Numbered from the stretch's first letter, positions 1-11,445 are shown. The stretch: 64,000 nt of DNA from Agaricus subrufescens (GCA_029945375.1 CM057062.1:682001-746000); one strand, 5' to 3'. Notes: generated by a model not told the origin, from the letters alone. Numbers and translations: made by a program.

Positions 1-1678
1 GCAATGGTGTATACAGCTGAGAGTGGTAATATTGATTCTTGGCTTCAGGTGAGACAGTTTCTCCACTTCCTTATTTTGATAAACATGAAGCTGTATGACT
101 AGCCCGGTAATGACATTATCTTATGCGATGCGGGGGGAGGAACAATTGATGTTACGTACGTATCTAATCCAATGCCTAGGTATTCAATGGGCGGGGCCTT
201 AACTCTCTTTCACTATTAGGGTCTATAATGTTGTGAGGACACACCCATTGGAATTGAAGGAAAAACTTGTGCCAAAATGTAAGTAATAGTCTCATACGAA
301 ATTTTCATCCTATGTCATCTTTTTGGTTGTTAGGTGTAATTGCCGGGGCCGTTTTCGTTAACGATGCTGCTGAGTATTACTTTAAAAGTATGGTTGTCTC
401 CCAGTTTAGGCAAAAGGTCTGTCTGTTGACCAGTTTAGACAAACTCCGTGGAACAAAATGGGATGGTGACCCTGCCATTATCAACGAGTTGATGAGTGAA
501 TTTGAAAGTGACGTCAAGAAACGTGTACGTTTTTTCTGCCTTGTCGAGTGCACCTAATCAATCAAGCGACATAAGTTTTCTAATGAAGACCTTGACTATG
601 GTATCGGAAGACTTGGTTCTGAATCTGTTGTTGAGGCAAACATCCGAAACGGTAGGCTCTATATTCCGGGGTGAGTGTCAAAGTCGCTTCGCCTTGTGTG
701 TGTGGAACCTCATACTTTTTGAGACGAGATATTGCTATTTTCTTCGAACATACCCTCAGCGCCATCAAGTCAACTATTCTGGATGTACATGAACGATCGG
801 GAAAGACTGCCTCAGTAAGACCACCGGTCATATTTGGGAATCAGGGCAGCACTTACTCAGATGCCAGAACATCGTTATGGTTGGCGGATTCATGAATTCG
901 TCCTACGCCTATGGAAAACTTGAGGAATGGGGTAAATTTCGAGAATTTAGATTCACTAAGCCAGATGGCGCGATGGCGAAGGCAGTATCACAGGGTGCTT
1001 TACTATGTTATATGTCCAATCCTGTCCAGGGACATATTGCTAGATTTCACTACGGATCTGATGTATGTCTCCCCGCTGAAGAGGTTCGAGATGATACAGA
1101 TGGAAGATATACCGTCGTGAGGGCAGATGGGGTGAATATATACGAAGGTGTCTGGCAAAGTATCGCGTCTATGGTAAGGTTTTGTAAAAATCCGACGACA
1201 TATCTGACAATGTTGTTTTAGGGCCAAGAGTTGCCACGAAAAGGAGCTGTTCACAGCTTTGAGAAGCTGGTTGCCGAAAATGACGCTAAAGACGAGTTGA
1301 TGCTCAAAGAGAAAATATACATACATCGAGGCGAAACTGTTCCAAATTTCATGACAGACCGCCATACAGGTGAGTAAGCGGCGAGCCGCCTCTAACCATC
1401 TCATGTCTTGGTCTGTTCACGACATAGACCTCCCGCTCCCTGATTTTGAGCATGTTTGTACAATAATTGTGGACCTCAATGAGCAGTTCAGCATGATCCC
1501 TTGGTCGAGGAGCAAAATGAATGGTAGAAGGTTCAAAACGCTCGATGTGAGTTGGGGTAGAAGATCGTAGTTCTGCATATTAACTGCTTGATACGATTTC
1601 CAGTTTGACATCACAGTGCTACACGATGGTTATAATATCAAGGCCTTTTCAAGTTGGAAATTAACTGTGCGGGATTAA
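1..1678 (+). CDS. Hsp70-like ATPase (HSPA12 type), 5' end outside window
   Basis: This is the C-terminal part of an actin-fold Hsp70-family ATPase of the HSPA12-like group, which is much expanded in mushroom genomes. The reading survives splicing of short GT-AG introns, for example 49-102, 156-219, 279-333 and 525-566. Visible motifs in order are the phosphate-binding strand CDAGGGTIDVT, then a segment reading AGAVFVNDAAEYYF, then the second glycine-rich loop VMVGGFMNSSYAYGKL followed by AKAVSQGALLCYM. A C-terminal extension in two further exons ends at TAA 1676-1678. The group usually lacks the classical substrate-binding domain, as here. The start lies left of the window, so length and N-terminus are unknown. 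No internal stop was found in the spliced frame. The cellular role is not known from sequence; a chaperone or sensor function is inferred from the family only. Confidence 0.8.
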
Positions 1679-1822
1679 CGTTCTCTTCCGAGTTATTTGT
1701 TAGCTGACTTGCTGGTTTTCTAGAAACACAGATACACAGGCGAAGCGATGGTAATTCAACCACCACAATAGGATAAATCGAATCCAATTCTTGATCAACT
1801 TTGTACTTTATCTGTAATGATA

Positions 1823-2609
1823 CTAGTTATCTGTGTTCGCATATGGCTCCAAGCTTTTCTTGAAAGCGGCCCACCTCCCATTATTCCATGTCATGACCTC
1901 CTTCCACTCTTCACTATTCTCCCCTAAAACTAGTATCATTCCATATAACCAGCCACCAACCACAAAGTCAGTGAAAGTGACAGTATCTCCCATAAAGTAG
2001 GGGCCTGAGGATTTACTCAACCACCTGTAAAGCGTATCGAATGCTGCTTGGACTTCTTTCCAAGCCTTCACACGTTCCTCTCCTTTCGGCTCTATCATCA
2101 TGTCTCCAAGTGCTTTACGTCGTGCAGTAACAAAATGCTCTACACTTGCGGGATTTAGTGTGGCAGGAACGTAGGGAAGGAGGAATCGGATTATGGGGAA
2201 TATGACTGGTATGAATTGAGTATAGAACGCCGCTTGCAGCGCTTCAGTGCCCGGGGGAAACACTGGGGGAGTGTCTGGATATGTTTTATCGAGATATTCG
2301 GCAATTGCATACGAGTCAGTCATGGGAGTGTTATTCGAGTGATCGATGATAGAAGGGCAAGTGTACGGTGGGTGTCCCGGTTCTGCAGTAGGAGGGATGC
2401 CGAGCTTCTTGAATTCTGGTTCTATGTTTGGAAATTCGAGATAGACAGTCTTGTAGGGAAGCTTCTTATAGTTAAGAACAAATCTAGTAGGGTTGTAAGC
2501 CTGGTACTGGCACTGGCACGCAACGAGCTGCACCATACCTGGTCTTCCATGTATTCGGCGATGCAGTTTTGATAGGATCTTTTCCCGCCAGGTCATAGAA
2601 GGTAATCAT
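1823..2609 (-). CDS. Glutathione S-transferase-like protein, array copy 1
   Basis: Two exons, 2609-2539 and 2483-1823, give 243 aa. The 71-nt first exon encodes MITFYDLAGKDPIKTASPNT and WKT. A 55-nt GT-AG intron follows and exon 2 resumes with RFVLNYKKLPYKT. The N-terminal thioredoxin-like GST fold is recognised by the conserved NTPMTDSYAIAEYLDKTYPD segment and the FPPGTEALQAAF linker. The C-terminal all-alpha GST domain carries GPYFMGDTVTFTDFVVGG. The SPNTWKTR-type start resembles the fungus-specific GSTFuA class, which conjugates or binds small aromatic molecules with glutathione, probably in the cytosol; class assignment is from memory of the family. The true start is upstream of the long open frame that reads through the intron. 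It is the first of five head-to-tail paralogues. Activity is untested and it could be a non-catalytic ligandin. Confidence 0.88.
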
Positions 2610-3597
2610 ACTTGAGATAGAGTAACTTGGATCAGCTACGTGAAACGTACATTCCAGACAGGATTGCGCTCACCAATTTATACTACCGGGCCTCCCCCCC
2701 CACGCGATAAGTATGCCGGCATTGCGTGGCCTCTCGCAAGAACATCACGGTGTGGCGTTCGTCTAATAATGGATAGCTCCAGGAGGAAACCGATGAATTG
2801 CTGCGGGTTCCAGGGTCAGATTGTTGGAGTTGTGTTATCGGGACATTGAGGACCATCATAGAACAGTTGCAGTAGAATCAGGGCCACCGTAACCAGAGAA
2901 TTCTGCATAAACTACCTCCACGCGTTTGCTAGTGATGCAGTAGTTTTTTTTTGAGCTAACCCCACTTGAACGGCCTTGGATCACATTGTCGTATCTACGT
3001 CTTCTCGTCCGCTAGTGTAAATGTGTGAACCACTTGGGACGCAGGCGCACTGCATCCACTTCGACAGTCAGTAACCGCAGCGGAGGAAAGGAAACAATCT
3101 TGCTAGCAGAGCTAACTTGGATGCTGATGATCGATGCCGAGAGATACCCTTCAAGAGAGCTCGGTGAACTATTCAAAACTCGCGCTTGCGGCTCGTGGAA
3201 TGATAGCGAAGCTAAATGGTGGATGTTGGGCCGCTGACACCGGCCAACATGACAGTCTTTATTCCTTCGGGAAATTAGAGTAATCTCGTCGGTCTTCCCG
3301 GCGAAGTGTGCTTGTATCTGTGGCGACCCTGATGATGCTGCGACCGGTAACTTACCGTGCTCGTCGCTCGCTCAGAAGGTGTGATCTGTACAACCTCACA
3401 AAATCAAAGGTACACATAGTTGAACATATTTTGATATTAACAAAGAAATAAAATGGGGGTTTGACGACGTTACGACAAGGAGATCGAAGAAGAGAAAGGC
3501 ATGGGCAATGGGAGCATCTGATATTGTATGTGCCAATCAAATCAAATCATTTTATTTCATTCATTGTTCCTCCATCGATTTGCCGCTTCAACTCTGA
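2610..3597. other. Intergenic, upstream of GST copy 1
   Basis: No convincing gene was seen. Small open frames on both strands have no recognisable domain. The stretch next to 2610 should hold the GST copy 1 promoter. It includes a short C-run near 2694-2702. Confidence 0.6.
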
Positions 3598-4407
3598 TTA
3601 TCCCATGGTGGCATATTGATCCATGCTTTTCATGAATGCAGCCCACCTTCCATTGTTCCACATCATCAAATCCTTCCATTCTTCGCTATCCTCTCCAAAA
3701 ACGACCTCCATCGCGTAAAGCGTGCTTGCAATCACGAAATCCGCAAAAGTAATAGTATCTCCCATGAAATAAGGCCCAGAACTTTTGCTCAACCATCCAT
3801 TAACCGTGTCAAAAGCCGCTTCGACTTTTTTCCAAACCACCACTCGATCCTGTCCTTTCGGTTCCACATCTGCCAAAGGCTTTCCAAATTTTTCACTACG
3901 AGTCCGAATATAATATTCTATACTTGGAGGGTTCAAAATCAGAGGGATCTTCGGGCTTACAAACGGGACGAGTGGGGCAATAAGATTATTGTATTGTGCA
4001 TAAAACGCTGCTTGTAGCGCCTCTGTGCCCAGTGGGAATAACTTTGGGGTACCAGGGTACGCTTTGTCGAGGTAGAGCGCTATCTGGTACGAATCGGTTA
4101 TAGCTGTGTTGGTCGCGGTATCGAAAATGGAAGGGCAGGTGTAGTATGGACGTCCATCGGGCCATGTCGAACTAGGAGGAATGCCGACTTTGATAAACTC
4201 GTTCGATATGTCGACATATTCTAGGTTGACTGTCTTGTATGGGACCCTCTTATAGTTTAAAGATAACCTAATATGGGCCGCGGTTGTGTCGTCAAAATTT
4301 ATGATAACAAGATATCATTAGTAAAGACATGCTCGCCTCGTCTTCCACGAATTCGGGGACCATGTCGATTGTGGATGTTTCTTCGCAAGGTCGTAGAGTG
4401 TAATCAT
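3598..4407 (-). CDS. Glutathione S-transferase-like protein, array copy 2
   Basis: Exons 4407-4337 and 4267-3598 give 246 aa. Exon 1 is again 71 nt (MITLYDLAKKHPQSTWSPNS then WKT). The 69-nt intron starts with GC instead of GT (AG|GCGAGC) and ends in AG. Splicing it restores RLSLNYKRVPYKT, matching the sister genes. Exon 2 has no ATG, which hides the 5' half from simple ORF finding. Conserved segments are NTAITDSYQIALYLDKAYPG, LGTEALQAAFYAQY and GPYFMGDTITFADFV. It is more diverged than the other copies: WPDGRPYYTCPSIFDTATNT replaces the SNNTPVTDS context and FPLGTE replaces FPPGTE. It looks intact. The function should be as copy 1 (GST fold, glutathione conjugation or ligand binding), by family inference. 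Confidence 0.83.
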
Positions 4408-4702
4408 GCCTGTAGATATTTTCAATGCATCGAAAGCGATCTTATAAAACGGTTTCCTATCAGGGGTCAGGGGTTTCGAGGGTGATGACGTCAAATTGGT
4501 TTCGGATATTCTCGGCAAAATATTTATCAACCAGTGGCTTGACCTCGAGCTCCAGTATGATCATTGATGCACTTGCTGCCCGGCCGAGCGGAAAAATGCG
4601 AGACACCAACACCCAACTATACCCAAAAATACGAGTCGTGTTCCTATGGCGTTCGCAATTTCGCATAGGGGACTCATACCCATTTGGAGAAATATGACAA
4701 CA
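4408..4702. other. Intergenic between GST copy 2 and a transposon
   Basis: This is the upstream region of GST copy 2. A short minus-strand open stretch (about 4460-4560) reads like protein (EVKPLVDKYFAENIRNQFDV) and continues toward the GST start. No domain was recognised, so I do not call it a gene; it may be a leftover of an older coding sequence. Confidence 0.4.
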
Positions 4703-4712
4703 CAAACAGCAG

Positions 4713-5780
4713 GGGCTACAGCAAATGTGCGGAATCCGCGTGCGGGCGCGGATAAATGCGGACTGATGCGGGAAGGGTGCAGGTAGATAGTAAACACGCA
4801 CTAACACATAATAAGAACTGAGGCTCGCTCACATACTAAATCATAAGCGCTTGTCACTTACATACCTATAAAGGACCTTAGGCATCAATAAAGTATGTTT
4901 TGTGGGCACCACACGTGGCACTGAAGCTGAGCCAATGAGGATTCTGCGCGGGTGGGCGAGGGCATGTGCGGGGCCACGTGGACCAATGAGGATCGACGCG
5001 GGCTGTACGCGTATAGTGTGCGGGTGACGCGGGCGGGCTGAAAAAGTTACTGACCCACGCGGATAGGACGCGGGCATCTCCATAATGGCACGACATAAGG
5101 GCCGTCTCCTCGGGGTGCCGGGCAGATAGATGTGTGGAATATAGATACTACCCTGTGATCTGACACTGTGAGTGGAGGAGTGGAACTTAGACCTGGAGGC
5201 ATTACCAGCTTGTGAGGCCATATGGAAAGCTAGTCTCAAAGCCATGGGAAACGCTGGTGAGGCTGGTAACGTAGATCTTTGCTTTTTTTCACCTCTGCTC
5301 GCTGCTGACTTTAGGTAGGGGAGGTGGGCACCACAGCAGGGGCAAGCCCAAAAGTGTCCCAAAGCATCTAACCATTCCCTTATATGATTGGTCGCGAAAT
5401 GCATTCGGCACAGCCCACATACCTCCCAAACTCGGTGAAAGGTGGGGATTTTCTCAACAGTCAACGAGAAATGGGATGGTCAACGGTTTGCATTGAATTT
5501 TAAGGAGTTGGAGAAAGTGTCTGTGGCCTAATAACAGACATGTTGTGTGTTTATATACGGTCTATCTTTGTTTGAGGGCCTCTCTACTCTCTTAATTACG
5601 CCACTATCAATCTATTCTTACTTCGACAACGCTCCCTAACCGTTATGTGATGGCGCCTGACGTTATACAGGCGCGCGGCTGCAACGCGGACTCGACCCCT
5701 TGACATATGCCTTTGCGGTCAATATGCGGACAAGACGCGGGATATGGCCCGCGTGCATGCCCGCACTTTTCTGCGAGCCC
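4713..5780. mobile_element. Non-autonomous DNA transposon (MITE-like), 1,068 bp
   Basis: The ends are defined by a perfect 10-bp direct duplication CAAACAGCAG at 4703-4712 and 5781-5790. The terminal inverted repeats begin GGGCTACAGCAAATGTGCGG on the left and, on the complement of the right end, GGGCTCGCAGAAAAGTGCGG (14 of 20 identical). Both subterminal zones are full of CGCGGG/CCCGCG words (about 4740-5080 and 5670-5765). A 9-10-bp target duplication is typical of MULE elements; hAT elements give 8 bp. The same GGGCTACAG start and CCGCGT words occur at 20814, next to the MULE-like transposase gene of this window, so that family is the likely source of transposase. The inside holds one long minus-strand open frame (4841-5464) with CxxC pairs (VCGLCRMHFATNHIREW, FWACPCCGAHL), perhaps a captured or decayed fragment. 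Confidence 0.85.
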
Positions 5781-5941
5781 CAAACAGCAGGCTGTTAGTG
5801 CTGCAGACTCGCGATCCCCAAATTCTTCTGTGTTCCTTATGACTTGCGTTAACTACAAATCAGAGTGATAGAATACGCTCGATCTTCTGCTTGCATACAA
5901 TTATGATGTAACAGTTTCATGAAGTTATACAAGTGTTGTGA

Positions 5942-6744
5942 CTAATCCGTACTCGCATACGGTTCCAGACTCTTTTGAAACGCTGCCCACCTCCCATTGT
6001 TCCAACTCATAACATCCTTCCACTCCTCACTATCCTCTCGATACAAAACCTTCAAAAATTGAAGTAATCCACCAACCACAAAATCTGCAAAACTAACAGT
6101 CTCCCCCATGAAAAATTCTCCCTGACTTTTACTCAACCATCCATGAAACGTATCAAAAAAGTTTTCTACTGCTTTCCATGCTTTGACTTTTTCTTCACCT
6201 TCCGGTCTCATATCCTCCAAAGCCATCCCAAAATATTCTTTTCGTGTACGATAAACGTATTCTTGGCTTCTTGGGTTAAGAAGATCAGGTGTTTGGGGAA
6301 TGAGGAAACGATACGTAGGACCAACTAGTTGGTCGTATTGAGCGTAGAATGCGGCTTGGAGAGCTTCCGTGCCGGGAGGGAAAACCTTGGGAGTGTCGGG
6401 ATATGCTTTATCAAGGTATTCCGCGATAGCATATGAGTCTGTTACAGGTGTATTGTTCGAATTGTCGATAATCGAGGGGCTGGTATAAAATGGACGTCCA
6501 AACCATTTTATAGCATCGGGATTAGGCGGGATGCCGAGTTTGATATATTCGCTCTCGATGTCGCAGTATTCATGAGTAACAACTTTGTACGGAAGTCTCT
6601 TATAGTTAAGGAGGAATCTAACAGTGGTGTGAATTAGGATTCTAATTGGATAAATTTGTAGGAGCATACTTGCCTCGTCTTCCATGGATTCGGGGACCAC
6701 GTCTTGATCGGGTCTTTGGCGGTAATATCGTAGAAGGTGATCAT
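5942..6744 (-). CDS. Glutathione S-transferase-like protein, array copy 3
   Basis: Exons 6744-6674 (71 nt) and 6617-5942 give 248 aa. The 56-nt intron has a canonical GC-AG donor (AG|GCAAGTATG). Read unspliced, the frame stays open but loses the family N-terminus, so the ATG at 6744 (MITFYDITAKDPIKTWSPNP) is chosen. Family landmarks are FLLNYKRLPYKV, NNTPVTDSYAIAEYLDKAYPD, FPPGTEALQAAFYAQY and GEFFMGETVSFADFVVGG. It is closest to copy 4, sharing the PNPWKT start, the QGEFFMGET segment and a similar upstream region. The two clearly come from a recent segmental duplication. The role should be as for the other GST-fold copies. No defect was seen. Confidence 0.86.
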
Positions 6745-7663
6745 GCTAGTAGGGGGACAAAAGAATTTCTAATGGTGTTGAATGGATCTGTCAGTGCCAA
6801 TCGCACTCGCGAATTTATAACTATAATGTTCAGCTTCCGCAGCAAGTACCATGAGGTTCAATCTGGATAATTGATGACTCATGTCAAGATGATGAAGCGG
6901 ATACATATCATGGTGCTTCTTTGGATAGCTCAAACTGGAAAGACAATGGTGTTTGAAGGGGCCATAACTCGTGCAATGGACAAACGCTCCCCCACCATGA
7001 CTACTCCCAGGAGCGATAACCAATTCGGTGGAAAGTGCAACTTTTGTGAATAGTATGACACACAGACACCTAAGAAAACATGTCCCAAGAGCCTCGGCTT
7101 CCCGCCAAGCAGGATACCTTTACTTCTCCACGCATGGACGGCCCTGGATTAGGCTGAGTAATTCATGTGTGAATCAGCTGTTAATTTACCGTTGGCTGAG
7201 TCCACTCTGAGTCCCCTTCTGGCAGCAACACCGATGCCTGGGACCCGAGGCTATGAAACTTGGTCATGATTTGAAGTATCAAAATATACTTACACAGCGG
7301 CATTCTTTCCCCGGGAGAAGCTTCACGGTTTGCGGTGCTGATGGACGACGATGTGATGTCTATGTATGGCTACGATTTTTTCGGCCTGCATCATCGAGGT
7401 TATGCTAGTAATGCACTCGTTATACCAGTGCCTTTCTCAAGCCAATTTTGGCGGCCTTCATTACGGATCTCATTGTAGCGAGGTTAATACAATCGTATTC
7501 TAATCTGATACACATATTCACGCTAGCCAAGTATCTTATGAGACTACAAGGTGGTTGTTTACCATACATGCTTTTTAGATATCATTCTAAACGGTCTTTC
7601 CCTGTCGGGCACACTGGATGATATCTCATGCCTACTTCCATCTGATGCGGTCCCGTTTACTTA
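6745..7663. repeat. Duplicated GST upstream segment, copy A
   Basis: About 0.9 kb upstream of GST copy 3 aligns by eye over most of its length with the region upstream of GST copy 4 (8729-9740). Shared blocks include GCACTCGCGAATTTATA, GACAATGGTGTTTGAAGGGG-like runs, and a block near 7300 with AGAAGCTTCA. The duplication unit is therefore a GST gene plus its upstream DNA, about 1.9-2.0 kb. No other gene was recognised here. Confidence 0.7.
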
Positions 7664-7745
7664 GAGGATAGAGGGAACTTTGGGGCCATGAATGGAAGTA
7701 TGATTACTTTCTACGACCTTGCCAAGAAAGGCCTACAACCCTGAG
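7664..7745. pseudogene. GST relic with inverted junction
   Basis: Positions 7664-7695 match, on the minus strand, the exon-2 stretch of GST copy 5 around 10155-10190 (shared word AGAGGGAACTTTGGGGCC). Directly beside it, 7700-7735 on the plus strand reads a GST first exon, ATG ATT ACT TTC TAC GAC CTT GCC AAG AAA, followed by a TGA at 7742. Two GST pieces in opposite orientations thus abut, a scar of an inversion or of aberrant repair inside the array. Confidence 0.6.
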
Positions 7746-7918
7746 GGCAGGCGGGGTACTTGTAAGCATGCCGTAATCGATAATAACAAGTCGCCACGAA
7801 ACTTGGGGCATTCCCCATTGACTCGAGCATTACTCACGTGTCGAAGTGGTGGATACCCTGGATCGTTTTGTACCTGATTGTAGTGTATCGGTTTCATGAA
7901 CTTTTACAAGTGTTGTAA

Positions 7919-8728
7919 CTAATCCGTACTCGCATACGGTTCCAAACTTTTTTGAAACGCTGCCCACCTCCCATTGTTCCAACTCAAAACATCCTTCCAT
8001 TCCTCACTATCCTCTCCAAACAAGATTTTCAAACTTTGAAGTATTCCCCCAACCGTAAAATCCGCAAAACTAACAGTCTCCCCCATGAAAAATTCTCCCT
8101 GACTTTTACTCAACCATCCATTAATCGTGTCAAAAAGGTTCTCCACTGTTTTCCAAGCCTTAACTCTGTCCTCGCCCTTTGGCTCCATATCCTCCAAAGA
8201 TACTCCGAAAAACTCTTTTCTTGTGCGGTGAACATACTCCTGGCTTTTGGGGTTAAGAACCACAAGTGTTTTAGGAATGAGCAGCTGATAGCTGGAAAAG
8301 AGGAGTTGATTAAATTGTGCGTAGAATGCGGCTTGGAGAGCTTCCGTGCCAGGAGGAAAAGCTTTAGGAGTATCGGGGTATGCTTTATCAAGGTATTCCG
8401 CGATAGCATATGAATCAGTTACAGGGGTGTTGTTTGAATTATCGATAATCGAGGGACTACTATACAATGGGCGTCCATCTTTCCATTTCATATCAGGATT
8501 GGGTGGGATGCCGAGCTTGATATATTCGCTCTCGATGTCGGGATATTCGTGAGCAACGACTTTGTACGGAAGTTTCTTATAATTGAGGAGGAACCTAATA
8601 GTGGTTTGACCGTGAATATGGATTTTTATTTAGATCAATTTGTAGGAGCATACTTGCCTTGTCTTCCATGGATTCGGTGACCAAGTCTTGATCGGGTCCT
8701 TGGCAGCAATATCGTAGAAGGTGATCAT
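7919..8728 (-). CDS. Glutathione S-transferase-like protein, array copy 4
   Basis: Exons 8728-8658 (71 nt) and 8594-7919 give 248 aa, with a 63-nt GC-AG intron (AG|GCAAGTATG) at the shared position. The start MITFYDIAAKDPIKTWSPNP is nearly identical to copy 3. Further landmarks are FLLNYKKLPYKVVAHEYPD, NNTPVTDSYAIAEYLDKAYPD, FPPGTEALQAAFYAQF, GEFFMGETVSFADFTVGG and the terminal SLEPYASTD. Sequence and length make it the sister of copy 3; the differences are concentrated in the C-terminal helical domain (LLIPKTLVVLNPKSQEYV against LIPQTPDLLNPRSQEYV), which forms the substrate pocket in GSTs. It is intact. A glutathione-dependent or ligand-binding function is inferred from the family. Confidence 0.86.
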
Positions 8729-9817
8729 GCTAGTGGAGCGGTAGAACAGAATTCCTAATAGTGTTGAATGGGTTTATTCGTGACAATTGCACTCGCGAAT
8801 TTATATACCATGATGCTTCGCTTCCGCAGCAAGCCCCATGAAAATCACTCTGTATAATCGATGACTCGCCGTGACTCAGGTCAAGTTCTTCAAGGAGATA
8901 CGTATAGTGCTTCTTTTGATAGTTCAAATTGGAACCACAATGGTGTTTGAAGGGGCCGTAATTCATGCACGAGACAAATGGGTACCAACCTTGACTACTG
9001 CGGAGACGTCTGCGATTACGGCACATCAACCCGAGTAATTTAGTCCCAGGAGACTGTTCTGCCTTTCACGAGTACGCTTTCAAAGCATTTGGTAACGAGA
9101 AGAAAGATTTATTTGCTCTTATACATGAATGAATGACCCTGAAGCTGCCAAGTAACTCATGCGTGACTCAGCCTCTCCGTCGCTGATTCCACTCTTCAGT
9201 CCATCTTCAGTGATACACTGATGCCTGGAACGCGGGGCAGTGGAAATTGTTTATGATCTCAAGGCATACGAAAGAAGTTTACTTACAAGGCGGTATTGTT
9301 TTCCTGTAAACTTGGCAGAAGCTTCATGATTTCCGGCGGAACCGAGATTCAATTGATAGTCGAAAATGAACTAGCATCTATGTATGGTTATGCTTGTTTC
9401 GCGCTGACGCGGACTACCGGCCTGCAGCATTAAGGCTAGGCCAGCTATGTGCTAGTTATACTAGTTATATCAGAACCTGTCATCCTTGAATTCGGCTTTA
9501 TCACGCGACGCCCGAGCATAGTCCCCGGTACACTGCTGCGAGCATACAAATAACTGAAACGAGATATATAGACAACAGAAACCGAAGACTGGGAGAGATG
9601 AAAAGAAGTTGCTTACTACACATGCTGACTGGATACCTCCCTCAACGATCTGTCCGCTGTCAGACATATGCCACAACAATAAATACGCTGGATAATATCT
9701 GATGCTCACTACCATATGACGCGGTCCCGGCTTTAATTTGATAACGCTTGGATTGCAACAGAAATGACATAAAAACTTGAGCAACCTATGTACCAACAAT
9801 ACAAGTAGGGTGGTCTT
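8729..9817. repeat. Duplicated GST upstream segment, copy B
   Basis: This is the counterpart of the region upstream of GST copy 3, with similar blocks in the same order, for example near 8780-8990, 9281-9345 and 9640-9735. The inverted GST relic seen in copy A is absent. A minus-strand open frame at 9470-9799 has no recognised domain and lies in duplicated non-coding DNA, so it is not called. Confidence 0.65.
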
Positions 9818-10610
9818 TTAGTTATCAGTATTTGAATACGGTTCTAAATTCTTCTTGAATTCAGCCCACACTCCATTATTCCAACCCGAAAGATCCTTCC
9901 ACTCCTGGCTATCCTTTCCGAACACCACCTCCAGACCATACAGTAGGCCTCCGACCACAAAGTCTGCGAAGGAAACTGTCTCTCCCATAAAGTACGGTCC
10001 CGGAGATTCCTTTAACCAGCCGTACAGCGTATCAAATGCTGCTTGAACTCTTTGCCAAGCTTCTACGCGCTCCTCTCCCTTCGGTTCGAAATCAGCTAAT
10101 GGTATTCCGAGTAATAATTTTCGCGAACGAATAAAATATTCTGCACCCGGTGGGTTGAGGACAGAGGGAACTTTGGGGCCAATGAATGGGTGTATCACTT
10201 TCAAGACTTGGAGAAATCGACTGCAGAATGCCGCTTGGAGAGCTTCCGAGCCAGGGGGGAATGCCTTGGGAGTATCTGGGTAGGCTTTATCGAGATATTC
10301 GGCGATTACGTATGAGTCGGTTATAGATGTGTTGGTTGAGTGATCAATGATGGAGGGACAAGTGTAGGGTGGTTGTCCAGGTGTCCCACTAGGAGGGATA
10401 CCTAGCTTTTTGAATTCGCTTTCTATGTCTGAAAACTCGAGATAGACGGTCTTATACGGAAGCTTCTTGAGGTTGAGAACGAATCTGATGACATTGCGTC
10501 AGAAATGATCTTAGTGTCATAGACCAGAGTGTATCATACCTCGTCTTCCATGTATTCGGTGACGCTGTTTTGATAGGATCCTTGAGAGCAATATCGTAGA
10601 AAGTAATCAT
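9818..10610 (-). CDS. Glutathione S-transferase-like protein, array copy 5
   Basis: Exons 10610-10540 (71 nt) and 10484-9818 give 245 aa. The 55-nt intron is an ordinary GT-AG intron (AG|GTATGATAC), as in copy 1. The protein starts MITFYDIALKDPIKTASPNT, also closest to copy 1, so the array has two subtypes: copies 1 and 5 (TASPNT, GT donor) on the outside and copies 3 and 4 (TWSPNP, GC donor) inside. Family landmarks are FVLNLKKLPYKTVYLEF, FPPGSEALQAAF and GPYFMGETVSFADFVVGG. The linker reads FCSRFLQVLKVIHPFIGP; the unusual Cys-Ser here differs from FYAQ in the sisters. No frameshift was found; the lack of an ATG upstream in exon 2 shortens naive predictions. Confidence 0.85.
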
Positions 10611-11445
10611 AGTCAAGGTGAGCTAGCTCGAATAGAACGGCGATGTCTAGCACAATGGGGTCTCACCAAGCATTTATATCTTCCCCTACCTGAAACCAGC
10701 GGAGCATATTCATCCTCATGCAAGATACATCGAGATACGATATCGATAACGCATCCGTTTCCCCACAGTTGACACTCGTGTGATCATCGACAACTTCCAG
10801 AAAACGAGAGATGAAATGAACCTAGTATGACTCAGAAAAGGGCCGAAGCGTCCGAGTTCAAGTGATCCATGTGGAAGTCATTCCGGAATCATGGGAGCTT
10901 GGCATAGTAGACGGGGGGGTAAAAATCAATACCAGTTCAGCATAAGACTTTGTAGCCGGCTTGGAGAGAGAGGGCCGGCGCAATTAAGTGTCGGATGCTG
11001 AAATATATGTATTTATTCGGCGTCCGCTACTACTTACCTGATATTGCGCCCTTCTAAGATAGTGATTTCTTAATCCGACCCAAGCAGCGGATATAATGCG
11101 TATCAAATACGGGCAGTTGGTCATGGGTGTGGGCACGATCCGAGACAATAATATCCATCAAGGTTTTGTATTATGGGGAGTGTTTCCGAGGTGCAGATGC
11201 GGCTCATTGTGATTTCCGTACAAACTGCACAGATAAAGGTACCACATCTCTCGGGCCTAGCCAAGGCAGTTACTCGTTCAGACTTGGACGGACTGATGTC
11301 GAGTCGAAGGAGCAGTATCGCCAAGACGACGTGAGTACGAGTGCCTAGAAGTGAGACCCGAGTCCAGGCAACACGTGGGAATATCAAGTAACAAGGCCCG
11401 GAATCACTACTTACCAGCGCTACGGTATGTCTGCAAACCATCCCC
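10611..11445. other. Intergenic, divergent promoter region
   Basis: This region separates the minus-strand GST copy 5 from the plus-strand F-box gene, so it should contain both promoters. No domain was recognised in the small open frames of either strand. Confidence 0.55.

Noticed and set aside
3616..4017. Plus-strand ORF across GST copy 2
   Set aside because: Antisense shadow of the GST exon; similar shadows occur at the other copies.
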